Below are positions 38,844 through 47,655 of a stretch of 64,000 bases of DNA, piece by piece. The translations under genes were made by a program, and so were the position numbers. Within the stretch, counting starts at the first letter, position 1, and each line of letters opens with the position of its first letter. The notes below the pieces were generated by a model. The model did no database searches. It was given only the letters and a program-made list of their open reading frames with translations, and was not told the DNA's origin. The stretch is taken from positions 124,001-188,000 of the forward strand of contig JADJLN010000007.1 in assembly GCA_016710115.1 (NCBI GenBank). Direction: 5' to 3'. The stretch comes from Saprospiraceae bacterium. Its GTDB lineage: Bacteria > Bacteroidota > Bacteroidia > Chitinophagales > Saprospiraceae.

Positions 38844-40201
38844 CTACACTATGCCCTGGGCGATCATGGCGTCAGCAATCTTGACAAATCCACCAATATT
38901 GGCTCCTTTCACATAGTCGACTCCATTCGCTGACGAACCATAAAGGACACATTGTGAATGGATATCCTTCATAATTCCTTGCAGGCGCAGGTCAACTTCA
39001 TCCCGAGTCCAGTTCAATCGCAAACTGTTCTGACTCATTTCGAGTCCGGAAGGCGCAACGCCGCCGGCATTGGATGCTTTCCCTGGAGCATACAGGATAG
39101 CGGATGATTGAAATACGGCTATGGCTTCTGGTGTACTCGGCATATTGGCTCCTTCCGCAACCAGCTGACATCCATTTTTCACAAGGATCTCTGCATCTTC
39201 CCTGGCAATCTCATTTTGAGTCGCACTGGGGAAAGCCGCATCACACGGGATACTCCATGGATTCTTGTTTTCCAGGTAAACGAGTCCAAAATGATTGGCA
39301 AAGTCTGAAATCCGGCCACGACGGACATTTTTCAACTCCATGAGGTAATCCAGTTTTTCCCTCGTCAAGCCCTCTTTGTCATACACAGTTCCGCCCGAAT
39401 CCGAAACGGAATGGACGGTACCACCCAATTGAAGGATCTTTTCGATCGTATATTGGGCGACATTCCCGGAACCTGAAACAAGGCATCGAAGGCCTTGCAA
39501 AGACCTGTTCTGACGTGCCAGCATCTCCTGTGCAAAGTAGACACAACCATAACCAGTAGCTTCAGGTCGGATCAGACTGCCCCCATATGACATGCCCTTA
39601 CCAGTCAACACCCCGGAATATTCATTCCTGAGCTTTTTGTAGGTGCCAAACAGATAACCGATCTCCTTCCTCCAACGCCGATATCACCAGCTGGCACGTC
39701 TGTGTCTGGACCGACATAACGTTGAAGTTCAGTCATAAAAGCCTAGCAAAAGCGCATGACTTCACCGTCCGATCTGCCCTTCGGGTCAAAATTTGACCCC
39801 CCTTTCCCACCGCCCATCGGGAGCGTGGTCAGGCTGTTTTTAAAGACCTGTTCAAATCCGAGAAACTTCAGGATACTCAGGTTGACGGATGGATGAAACC
39901 GGAGCCCGCCTTTGTAAGGGCCGATCGCATTGTTGAACTGGACCCGGTACCCTTTGTTGACCTGCACCTGGCCGTGATCATCTACCCATACGACCCGAAA
40001 AGACAAGACCCGCTCTGGTTCTACCATTCGCTGGAGCAGATTCTGATCATGGTATTTCTTCTCGTTCTGAATAAAAGGAATCACCACTTCTGCAAATTCA
40101 TGCACGGCCTGGTGAAACTCGGGTTCATTTGGATTCGTAGCCTGAACCCACCGCATAAATGCATCTACACTGATTGCTGGACTGAACTTGATCGTATTCA
40201 T
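38844..40201 (-). CDS. gdhA: NADP-type glutamate dehydrogenase (one TAG codon, one frameshift)
   Basis: The hexameric enzyme reductively aminates 2-oxoglutarate. The N-terminus (RVVWVDDHGQVQVNKGYRVQ, GGLRFHPSV), the catalytic PMGGGKGGSNFDPKGRSD, the dinucleotide domain (LVSGSGNVAQYTIEKI) and GKASNAGGVAPSGLEMSQN are all intact. There are two lesions. A TAG at 39743-39745 stands where relatives have Gln (RFC-Q-AFMTEL), a single C-to-T change in frame. A base is missing near 39665 (GVGGREIGYLFGTYKKLRN when joined). Restored length is 452, as expected. With glnN it covers both ammonia-assimilating steps. Confidence 0.92.
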
Positions 40202-40318
40202 ATATTCCTGTTAAGAGTAGGTAACCTGTCATTCATCCGTAAAATTAACTGCCTTTTTGTGATGTTCCGTGCGCCATTGATGAAACTCATCCAGTTCGAT
40301 GATCCGGGCATTTCATCA

Positions 40319-40326
40319 TATATTTG
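40319..40326 (+). promoter_or_regulatory. Bacteroidota -7 promoter box for lpdA
   Basis: TATATTTG lies 25 nt before the lpdA ATG at 40352, in the 150-bp divergent gap between gdhA and lpdA. No clear box was found for gdhA. Confidence 0.55.
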
Positions 40327-40351
40327 CCGCCACGTCAAAATTCCTTCTGCT

Positions 40352-41748
40352 ATGAACTATGATCTCATTGTTATCGGAAGTGGCCCTGGTGGCTACGTTG
40401 CTGCTATCCGGGCTTCTCAATTGGGTATGAATGTCGCCGTGGTTGAACGCGAATCACTAGGAGGAATTTGTCTGAACTGGGGATGTATCCCGACTAAAGC
40501 ATTGCTGAAAAGTGCTCAGGTCTTTGAATACATTCATCATGCCAGTGATTATGGGATCACAGTCCAGGAAGCCAAGGCGGATTTTGGTAAAATAATCCAG
40601 CGTTCACGCGGTGTTGCTGACGGGATGAGCAAAGGGATACAGTTCCTTTTTCGCAAAAACAAGATCACAATCATTGAAGGCACTGGCAGACTGGTGCGTG
40701 GTAAAAAAGTAGAAGTAACAGATCGGGAGGGTAAAAAGACCACTTACGATGCTCCTCATATTATCCTGGCGACCGGAGGCCGTGCCAAAGAGCTTCCAAA
40801 TCTGAAAATCGATGGTGAAAAAATCATCGAATACCGCAAAGCGATGAGTCTGCCTGAACAGCCTGCCAGAATGGTGGTCGTCGGCGCGGGTGCAATCGGT
40901 GTCGAATTTGCCTATTTCTATCACAGTATCGGAACGGAAGTGACCGTTGTCGAGTTCATGGAAAACGGTCTGGTTCCTCGAGAAGATGTCGATATCTCCA
41001 AAGAACTGGGGAAGGTGTTCAAGAAAAAGGGAATTCAGGTATTGGCCAACTCGTCGGTGGAAAAAGTCGATATCACCGGCACATCCTGCAAGGTCACAGT
41101 AAAAAGCAGAAAGGACGGTGCTGAGCAGGTACTGGAATGCGATGTGGTGCTTTCCGCTGCAGGCGTAACTCCGAATACTGAAGGTATTGGCCTCGAAGAG
41201 TTAGGGATCAAAACAGATCGCGGAATGGTCCTGGTAGATGCATGGTACCAGACCAATGTGCCCGGTGTATATGCTATCGGCGATATTGTCCCTGGTCCTG
41301 CTTTGGCCCATGTAGCCAGTGCGGAAGGAATCCTCTGTGTAGAAAAGATCGCCGGACAGCATGTCGAGCCAATCGATTACAACAATATCCCTTCCTGCAC
41401 CTATTGCAACCCGGAGGTCGCTTCGGTGGGGCTCACGGAAGAGGCGGCGATTGCTGCCGGGCATGAGATCAAAGTAGGAAAATTCCCATTCTCCGCTTCC
41501 GGAAAAGCCAGCGCATCAGGCGCCAAGGAGGGATTTGTAAAGGTGATCTTTGATGCCAAATACGGTGAATTCCCGGCGCGCATATGATCGGGAGCAATGT
41601 CACGGAGATGATCGCCGAAGTAGTTGCAGCCAGAAAGCTGGAGACTACGGGTCACGAGATCATCAAAACGATCCATCCACACCCCACGATGAGTGAGGCC
41701 GTCATGGAAGCAGCAGCTGCTGCTTATGGAGAAGTGATTCACTTATAA
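40352..41748 (+). CDS. lpdA: Dihydrolipoyl dehydrogenase (one frameshift)
   Basis: E3 of 2-oxoacid dehydrogenase complexes reoxidises dihydrolipoamide with FAD and NAD. Landmarks: VIGSGPGGYVAAIRASQLG, the redox disulfide GGICLNWGCIPTKALL, VVVGAGAIGVEFAYFYHSIG, YAIGDIVPGPALAHVA and the C-terminal catalytic HPHPTMSEAVMEA. One base is missing near 41571 (GEF-PGAHMIGSNVTEMIAE when joined). Restored length is about 465. The reading frame is open far upstream to 39893, but that part lies over gdhA and is not coding. The stop overlaps the end of the convergent HlyD-like gene by 10 bp. Confidence 0.94.
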
Positions 41749-42832
41749 GTTTTCTCGGCCAGGAGATCAATCAATCTTGTCTGAGCCTGATCTTCAGTTC
41801 TGATTCCTGCTTGTACGGGTTGATGCAGCTCCTGGATCATCTGGTCATCCCGGATCTTCAGTTCAACCCGAATCTTATCCTCACCCTGCTCCAGCAATCG
41901 GATCTCACCGGCGTCCAGATGCGTTTATCCTCGAGGTCAACCAGTAGATCAACCTCCTGGCCAACAGATAATTCAGCCCCATCCTGTCTGGCCAATTCCA
42001 GCACATACACAGGCACATCCATTGGCTGGATGAGAATTCGTTGCCTGCCCCTGGAATCCCGATTGCCCAAGACCAGGACACCTGACAGATCCGCCCTGAC
42101 TTCCATTCGCTTTAACTCCATCTGGACAAGTCTGACCAAGGAATCGACTGGCGCAGATAGTGACCATCGGGGTATTGCCGAATGCGGGACGGGAGTTGAT
42201 TCGGAACGAATTATTTCGCTTTTAATCAGCCGGATCAGATCCATTTGCTGCTTTTCCAATGCAAGTATCCGTTGAATTTCTGGTCCTGCTTCCGCCGAAC
42301 TGGACTGATCCATACGCTCTCTTCTAACCTGAGCGAGTTGATTTTCAACACCTTTCAGGGTTTCATTCAACCGGATCAACATGGAAGGCCCGGAATGAGC
42401 ATCCCGTTTTTGAGCATTGTGGCTTGCTTTGTGTAAATGGGCTTCAATCCAGCTTTGGATGCGCTCAGGTAAGGAGCCGGAAGAATCCGCAATTTCCTTT
42501 AGATGGTAAACAACAACTCGGGGTTCCTGTGTTTGGAGGTTGAGCATGGATTCCAGTGGCAACCGTTGCAGTCGATTGGTGGAGTAACCGATCAATTGAC
42601 CAATAACCACAGTGTCACCAACCTCAGCAATCCAATCTGCCACGTGGGGATAATCAACCGCCTTCCCGGGAACAACATTCTTTTGCATTGTCCCGATCCA
42701 TAAGCCTCTACCCGACTGTAGTGGCAACAACATGAGAATTCCGGCCGAAGTCAGACAACCTGCGATCAGCATGGTTTTGAAACCAGAACTCAGGACAAAC
42801 CAATTACCTCGACGCATTTGCTTAACATTCAA
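41739..42832 (-). CDS. HlyD-like membrane-fusion/adaptor protein (one frameshift)
   Basis: The N-terminal membrane helix (about residues 17-38) is followed by a lipoyl-like half-motif (PHVADWIAEVGDTVVIGQLIGYS), a long helical hairpin region (about 110-215) and a second lipoyl-like half with SLSAPVDS, RADLSGVLVLG and DGAELSVGQEVDLLVDLED. This is the layout of periplasmic adaptors in type I secretion. One base is missing near 41917; the joined end reads DAGEIRLLEQGEDKIRVELK and stops at 41739, giving about 364 residues. It lies 29 bp after the C39/ABC-like gene and is the natural partner of that exporter. Confidence 0.78.
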
Positions 42833-42861
42833 ACAAAATAAGATTAATCAAAATATACTTA

Positions 42862-44922
42862 CTAACTGGTTATCAATGAATAAAGATAGCCTTCATATTC
42901 CATCAATTGAATAAATGTCCCTTCTTCCAGAATGTGACCATCACGCGAATGGATAATCCAATCGACCTGCCCCGCCATTTCCATTCGCCGGCTGACAATC
43001 ACCGTATTCAATCCCTGTCTGGCCTGAACCAGGTTCTCCAGGATCACCTGTTCCTGGAAAGAGTCGAGATGCCGGAACACTTCATCAAGGATGACCCACT
43101 CTGGCTTTTGGTATAGGGCACGGGCAATCAGAACCTGATGGGTAACTGTCTGTGATTGGACAGATTCAAATGCCATTATCGTAGCCAATCCGGACGGCCA
43201 GATTTTAATTTTTTCTGCAAGGAGACTCTCTTCAAGTACAGAGATCAACTCCGGATCCTCGGGATCATATTCTGCCCTGCCGGTAATGAGCTCGCCGACT
43301 GCTACCACGGGTAGTACACTGGCATGGCGGATAAACATGCGCTTCTGACGCCATTCACAGAGCTGGGCTTTGGAAAATGGTCCTTCCGATGTGGCGAGTT
43401 GGCGATCTTCACCTGACATATTTCCAGCTATCTGATTGATCAGCACCGATCGGGCGGGTTGATCGTCTCCAAATATCAGGATGGAGGACCTGGAGGGCAA
43501 ATGCAAGACGATCTGTTTTCCTCTGTTTTCTTCCTGACGAACGAGGACCACTTCCCCCAATTCACCGTGTGCCTGCCTGGAGGGTGTTGATACCAGACCT
43601 TCATATCCCGGCAGCAGCATGTATCGAATGGTTCGTGATTGATACCCCGCATATGCCTGGAATGCTGAATAGAATCCCACAATGCCTGACAAGGCAATCA
43701 CATCAGTCCAGATCTGGGCATGGCTCGTAGCCAATATAACAAAGACAAGAGCCAGGATCCAACCCACTGGCACAAGCCAGAACCAGGATGGAGGTCTTTC
43801 CGTAACGAGCATATCGGTCGGATGATCCATATGCGTCATGTCTGCTTTCAAATGCCATTCTGCACCTGCCTCCTGATACCAGGAATGCGTCAGGGCACTG
43901 ATCCGACGTTCGAAGGAAAGGATATGCAATCCCTCCATTCGTTTGCGTCGACTGTAATTGATCAGGAAATAGAGCAGAATCCCCAATGCATACAAGATGC
44001 CAGCCGGTATATACAACCAGCCAAGGTAGAGACCCAGCATCCCCACCAGTACAATGGCTCTGATACCCTGTAGATATGCATGGGCTTTGGTGAATATCAG
44101 ACGTTTGGATTCTGCCCGGGCTATCCATGGCGCTTCCCTGTCACCATCCCATTCGCTTTCTGGCATTGTATTCAAGTTGGCAGTCACCTGTTGATCCAAC
44201 TGGTTCATCCATGAATGGAGCTGATCCTGGATGCGGGACTTCCAGATGGAACGAAGTAGAGCACAAGCTACTGTAACCACCAGGCAGAATCCCCCGACAA
44301 CAAGGTAGGATCGGGTGGGCAGGTCGTGCACATGGAGGAGTGTGCGAAGCAGCTGGAATAGAACCAACAGCAGCAAACTTTCCAGCAGCAAGATGCCGAT
44401 CGAACCGATGCCAATAACGGGGAGGGGAATAGCAGGTCTGTCTGCTTCTTCTTGTCCGTTGAGCGCAGGCCGGAATTGAGGGCCTGGTTCGACGATCAGG
44501 AGGACTCCCCTGCCCAGTTCAGCCCAGCGTTCCAGAAATTCACTTCGTGTCAACAAATACCGACCATAAGCAGGATCAGCGAGATGGACCCACTTTTTCG
44601 AGAGCTTTTCGATCAATACATAATGCTGGCCCTGCGTATGGGCTATTGAAGGCCATTGTGAAAGTTGATCCAATTCCTCCGCATGCAATCGCAATGACAA
44701 AGTATTCAGACCAAGCTCTTTTGCTGCTTTACTGAGGGCCAATAAACTCAATTCCCCATAAGGCACACCAGACACTTCACGCACCTTGTCCCCGGACACC
44801 GAAAGTCCGTGGTATTTCGCAACCATACGAAGGACTGAGACCCCGCAATCATCAGGGTCTTGCTGCGGGTAAAAAACAAATTGGGACAAACAAGCCGGTT
44901 TATTGGCTGAATCATCAGCCAC
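42862..44922 (-). CDS. C39-peptidase ABC transporter-like protein with degenerate ATPase domain
   Basis: The N-terminus is a complete C39 peptidase: oxyanion Gln20, catalytic Cys26 in DPDDCGVSVLRMVAKYHG, His100 in GQHYVLIEK and Asp116 in HLADPAYG. These domains cut double-glycine leaders during export. About six membrane helices follow (residues about 170-425). The C-terminal 220 residues align with an ABC ATPase but lack its key residues: Walker A reads GDDQPARS (Lys to Arg, Gly lost), the Q-loop Gln is Arg, the LSGGQ signature is QTVTHQ, and the H-loop reads VSRRME. Walker B (VILDEVFRHLD) and the ARAL helix survive. The frame is intact over 686 codons, so this is not a sequencing artefact. 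ATP hydrolysis is doubtful. Confidence 0.82.
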   Translation of the reverse strand: MADDSANKPACLSQFVFYPQQDPDDCGVSVLRMVAKYHGLSVSGDKVREVSGVPYGELSLLALSKAAKELGLNTLSLRLHAEELDQLSQWPSIAHTQGQHYVLIEKLSKKWVHLADPAYGRYLLTRSEFLERWAELGRGVLLIVEPGPQFRPALNGQEEADRPAIPLPVIGIGSIGILLLESLLLLVLFQLLRTLLHVHDLPTRSYLVVGGFCLVVTVACALLRSIWKSRIQDQLHSWMNQLDQQVTANLNTMPESEWDGDREAPWIARAESKRLIFTKAHAYLQGIRAIVLVGMLGLYLGWLYIPAGILYALGILLYFLINYSRRKRMEGLHILSFERRISALTHSWYQEAGAEWHLKADMTHMDHPTDMLVTERPPSWFWLVPVGWILALVFVILATSHAQIWTDVIALSGIVGFYSAFQAYAGYQSRTIRYMLLPGYEGLVSTPSRQAHGELGEVVLVRQEENRGKQIVLHLPSRSSILIFGDDQPARSVLINQIAGNMSGEDRQLATSEGPFSKAQLCEWRQKRMFIRHASVLPVVAVGELITGRAEYDPEDPELISVLEESLLAEKIKIWPSGLATIMAFESVQSQTVTHQVLIARALYQKPEWVILDEVFRHLDSFQEQVILENLVQARQGLNTVIVSRRMEMAGQVDWIIHSRDGHILEEGTFIQLMEYEGYLYSLITS

Positions 44923-44988
44923 TAGCAGTCCATTCGTCCAAAATCATACCGAACTCAGAGGGCCCTTCCGGTTCTTCTCTGTCTGGAA

Positions 44989-45306
44989 TTACATAAACCC
45001 GAGAATCCTGGCATATCTGATCATTTCTCCCTGATTGCGCACTTTCAACTTGCCCATCATCATGGCCATCAGCACATTCTCCTCTTTGCGAATGATCCTG
45101 ATCAATGTTTCGATAGAGGTCTCCAGCCCACAATGTGCATCGTCATGAAGACCTTCATCAATGAGCACACCTGATTCGCTGATCACCAGGGTGTATTGAC
45201 CGCCCTTTTCCCCACCCAGGTCGAAGGCAATTTTACCTGCGTAATCAGCCAGGGATTCTGCGGGTACCCGCTGGCGCAAATCCTCTAAAAATGTGCGTGC
45301 TTCCAT
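44989..45306 (-). CDS. SCP2 sterol-binding-domain-like protein
   Basis: This 105-residue, single-domain protein starts MEARTFLEDLRQRVP. It shows the SCP2 layout: YAGKIAFDLGGEKGGQYTLVI strand pairs, SESGVLIDEG, LETSIETLIRIIRKEENVLMAMMMGKLKVRNQ. SCP2-like domains form a hydrophobic tunnel for lipids or CoA thioesters. The gene is 66 bp upstream of the C39/ABC-like gene in the same direction. Whether they work together is unknown. The open frame reaches 45375, but the Met at 45306 fits the fold's N-terminus. Confidence 0.75.
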   Translation of the reverse strand: MEARTFLEDLRQRVPAESLADYAGKIAFDLGGEKGGQYTLVISESGVLIDEGLHDDAHCGLETSIETLIRIIRKEENVLMAMMMGKLKVRNQGEMIRYARILGFM

Positions 45307-45505
45307 GTTCCAGATTAATACCCACGAAGCTACATGATTCCCCTGGCCAGACCGTGCAACAGATGTTTCAATCATAAGTTCAGTAACAAAGACTGGTCCG
45401 TCTGCGACACCTCCATGGATTCTCCCTCAACGGATGGAATATGTTGAATCATTACCTTCGCCACACTCCCCTCAGGACCAAACCAAGCCAAACACGCCGG
45501 ACACT

Positions 45506-46477
45506 ATGCGGATCGTCTTTATGGGCACACCTGATTTTGCCGTGGCTTCACTGAATGCCCTGGTGCAATCTGATCATGAAATTGTTTGCGTGGTAACAGC
45601 AACAGACAAGATTGGAGGCAGGGGGAGACAAACGATCATCACCTCAGCTGTAAAGGATCGTGCTGTCACGCTTGGCATCCCTGTCTTGCAGCCTGATAAA
45701 CTGCGTGATCCCGCTTTTCTGGATACTCTGCAATCCCTCCGTGCTGATCTTTTTGTCGTGGTTGCCTTTCGTATGCTGCCACAAGTGGTCTGGTCCATGC
45801 CTCCGCGGGGAACAATCAATTTGCATGGCAGCCTGCTCCCTGCCTATCGTGGTGCTGCGCCTATTCATTGGGCTGTTCTGAATGGTGAAAAAGAAACAGG
45901 CGTCACGATCTTCTTCCTGCAACAGGAAATCGATACTGGGGATCTTCTGCATCAGGAGCGCATTCCTGTTCGATCGGATGAAACCACAGGGAGTGTTTAT
46001 GAGAGAATGATGTACATCGGTGCGAGGGCACTTGTCCGTTCCTTGTCGATGATCGAATCAGGAAGGTTCAAGCTCTTCCCCCAGGACGAAGTCGACGTAT
46101 CTCTTGCGCCGAAAATTTTTCCAGAAACAGCAGAATTGGGTTTTGATTGGCCTATCCAGAAACTGGTCAATTGGGTGCGTGGCATGAATCCCCATCCATC
46201 CGCCTGGTTCTTCCTTCAGGACAAGATTCTTAAAGTGCATGCTGCTACCTCCTTACATCAAATCCCAGACCACCCACCCGGCACGTTGTTGCTGGTTGGA
46301 AGAGAACTGAGAATCGCAGCAAAGGACGGCTGGTTGATTCCCAAAGAGTTACAGCTAGAAGGTCGCAACCGTGTATCCATCCAGGATTTTGTCAATGGCA
46401 TGCCCCTGGTCTCAAGGAGTCCTGGGGCATGTGGTCCACTCTACCCAAAAGAAGTAAATGAAGTACGAGATTATTGA
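45506..46477 (+). CDS. fmt: Methionyl-tRNA formyltransferase
   Basis: The 323-residue enzyme formylates initiator Met-tRNA using 10-formyl-tetrahydrofolate. Signatures: MRIVFMGTPDFAV, INLHGSLLPAYRGAAPIHWAVLNG (with catalytic Asn, His and downstream Asp in IDTGDLL), and the C-terminal VRGMNPHPSAWF and LEGRNRVSIQDFVNG. An upstream in-frame Met at 45434 exists, but MRIVFMG is the family start. It overlaps the next gene by 20 bp. TACCTTCG at 45453, one base off the -7 consensus, may be its promoter. Confidence 0.95.
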   Translation: MRIVFMGTPDFAVASLNALVQSDHEIVCVVTATDKIGGRGRQTIITSAVKDRAVTLGIPVLQPDKLRDPAFLDTLQSLRADLFVVVAFRMLPQVVWSMPPRGTINLHGSLLPAYRGAAPIHWAVLNGEKETGVTIFFLQQEIDTGDLLHQERIPVRSDETTGSVYERMMYIGARALVRSLSMIESGRFKLFPQDEVDVSLAPKIFPETAELGFDWPIQKLVNWVRGMNPHPSAWFFLQDKILKVHAATSLHQIPDHPPGTLLLVGRELRIAAKDGWLIPKELQLEGRNRVSIQDFVNGMPLVSRSPGACGPLYPKEVNEVRDY

Positions 46478-47353
46478 CCTGCGGTTCCAGGGCCTTCCAG
46501 AAGTTATCGGATCCTTCCTGATCGATCTGGATGGTCAATGGGCTTTAATTGAAACCGGACCTTATTCGTGTTGGCCTCACCTTGTATCGGGTCTACGGAA
46601 ATTCGGCCTGACACCAGGCGATATTGACCATGTCCTGCTGACCCATATTCACCGGATCATGCCGGAGCCGCATGGGCGCTGGCGCAGGAAGGTGCAACCA
46701 TCCATGTTCATCCGGCAGGGGCGCCACATATCATCCATCCTGAAAAACTGGTTGCCTCTGCCAGGCGCATCTATCAGGATCAAATGGACATTTTATGGGG
46801 GGATATCCAGCCCATTCCTGAAGGCCAGATTCGAACAGCAAATCACAATGACACTTTGGCGCTGGGTAATCAAACTTTTATTGCACATCACACGCCTGGG
46901 CATGCCGTTCACCACATCGCATGGCAACTTGGGAATACATTATTCACAGGAGATGTGGCTGGAATAAAAATTCACAATGGCCTTGTATCTCCACCCTGTC
47001 CTCCTCCTGAGTTTCAACGGGAGGATTGGCTGGCATCTATCCGGTATATGCGCTCCTTAAACGTCGAAGAGCTTGTTCTTACCCATTTTGGCTCGGTTAC
47101 CTCGATCTCCGGTCACTTTGACGAATTAGAAACCGCCCTCGAACATTGGGTGCATTTTATTGAATCCAGTTCCGGAACGGAAAACCAGGATGACCTGACC
47201 ACCGAATTCATGAATTTCATCCACAACGATTTCTATCCTCCAGATATGGCAAAGCCACTTCAGGAGCAATACGATCTGGCCAATCCACCCTGGATGAGTG
47301 TAGCGGGTATCCGGAGATACCTGAAAAAGAAAATTGAACAAACGTGGAAATGA
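46458..47353 (+). CDS. MBL-fold metallo-hydrolase (one frameshift)
   Basis: The metallo-beta-lactamase fold is visible in DHVLLTHIHRDHAGAAW (metal-binding HxHxDH), HHTPGHAVHHIAW, LFTGDVAGI and ELVLTHFGS. The HxHxDH motif forms only after restoring one G near 46654 (CACCGGGAT). Restored length is about 298. Substrate is unknown; thioester, lactone or phosphodiester hydrolases share this core. The C-terminal helical tail (RRYLKKKIEQTWK) is typical of a subgroup found in Bacteroidota and Firmicutes. The start lies inside the end of fmt. Confidence 0.85.
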
Positions 47354-47358
47354 TTCTC

Positions 47359-47595
47359 CTAGGAGGAGGGTAATAACGCGTGAATGATCGCCTTAACTGC
47401 GGAAAGAACAAGGGATTCCGGACTGACTGACCGTGTCTGGTCATTATCCTTCAGTGGCAATTCCACCATCTCCTCAACTTTTGAACCCAACTTGTCAGCA
47501 GGAAGCAAAGTGAGGCTGAAAAGCGCAACAGCTATGCCCAAAAACAGAACAAGTCCTGCCTGAAGTACATATTTTTTTACCGTTCGCATCATCAT
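47359..47595 (-). CDS. Small single-pass membrane protein, unknown
   Basis: The 78-residue product has a basic N-terminus (MMMRTVKKY), one membrane helix (about 12-32, AGLVLFLGIAVALFSLTLLP) and a short, mostly polar C-terminus. I do not recognise a family. It is accepted as a gene because it has both Bacteroidota promoter elements immediately upstream and a typical start. It stands alone, converging with the MBL gene with a 5-bp gap. The C-terminal half (SLVLSAVKAIIHALLP) could form a second amphipathic helix. Confidence 0.6.
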   Translation of the reverse strand: MMMRTVKKYVLQAGLVLFLGIAVALFSLTLLPADKLGSKVEEMVELPLKDNDQTRSVSPESLVLSAVKAIIHALLPSS

Positions 47596-47600
47596 AGTTG

Positions 47601-47608
47601 CAAATATA
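47601..47608 (-). promoter_or_regulatory. Promoter of the small membrane protein (-7 box, -33 TTG)
   Basis: The minus strand reads TATATTTG with a TTG 16 bp upstream of it. The box is 5 nt from the ATG at 47595, so the mRNA would be leaderless. Confidence 0.6.
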
Positions 47609-47655
47609 CTGTTATTTTTATCAAGTTACCTGATCATCAGGCTATTAACACAATT

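Noticed and set aside
39893..40351. N-terminal extension of lpdA by 153 codons
   Set aside because: This part lies opposite the N-terminal coding region of gdhA and the divergent gap. The family start MNYDLIVIGSGPGG is at 40352, after a promoter box.
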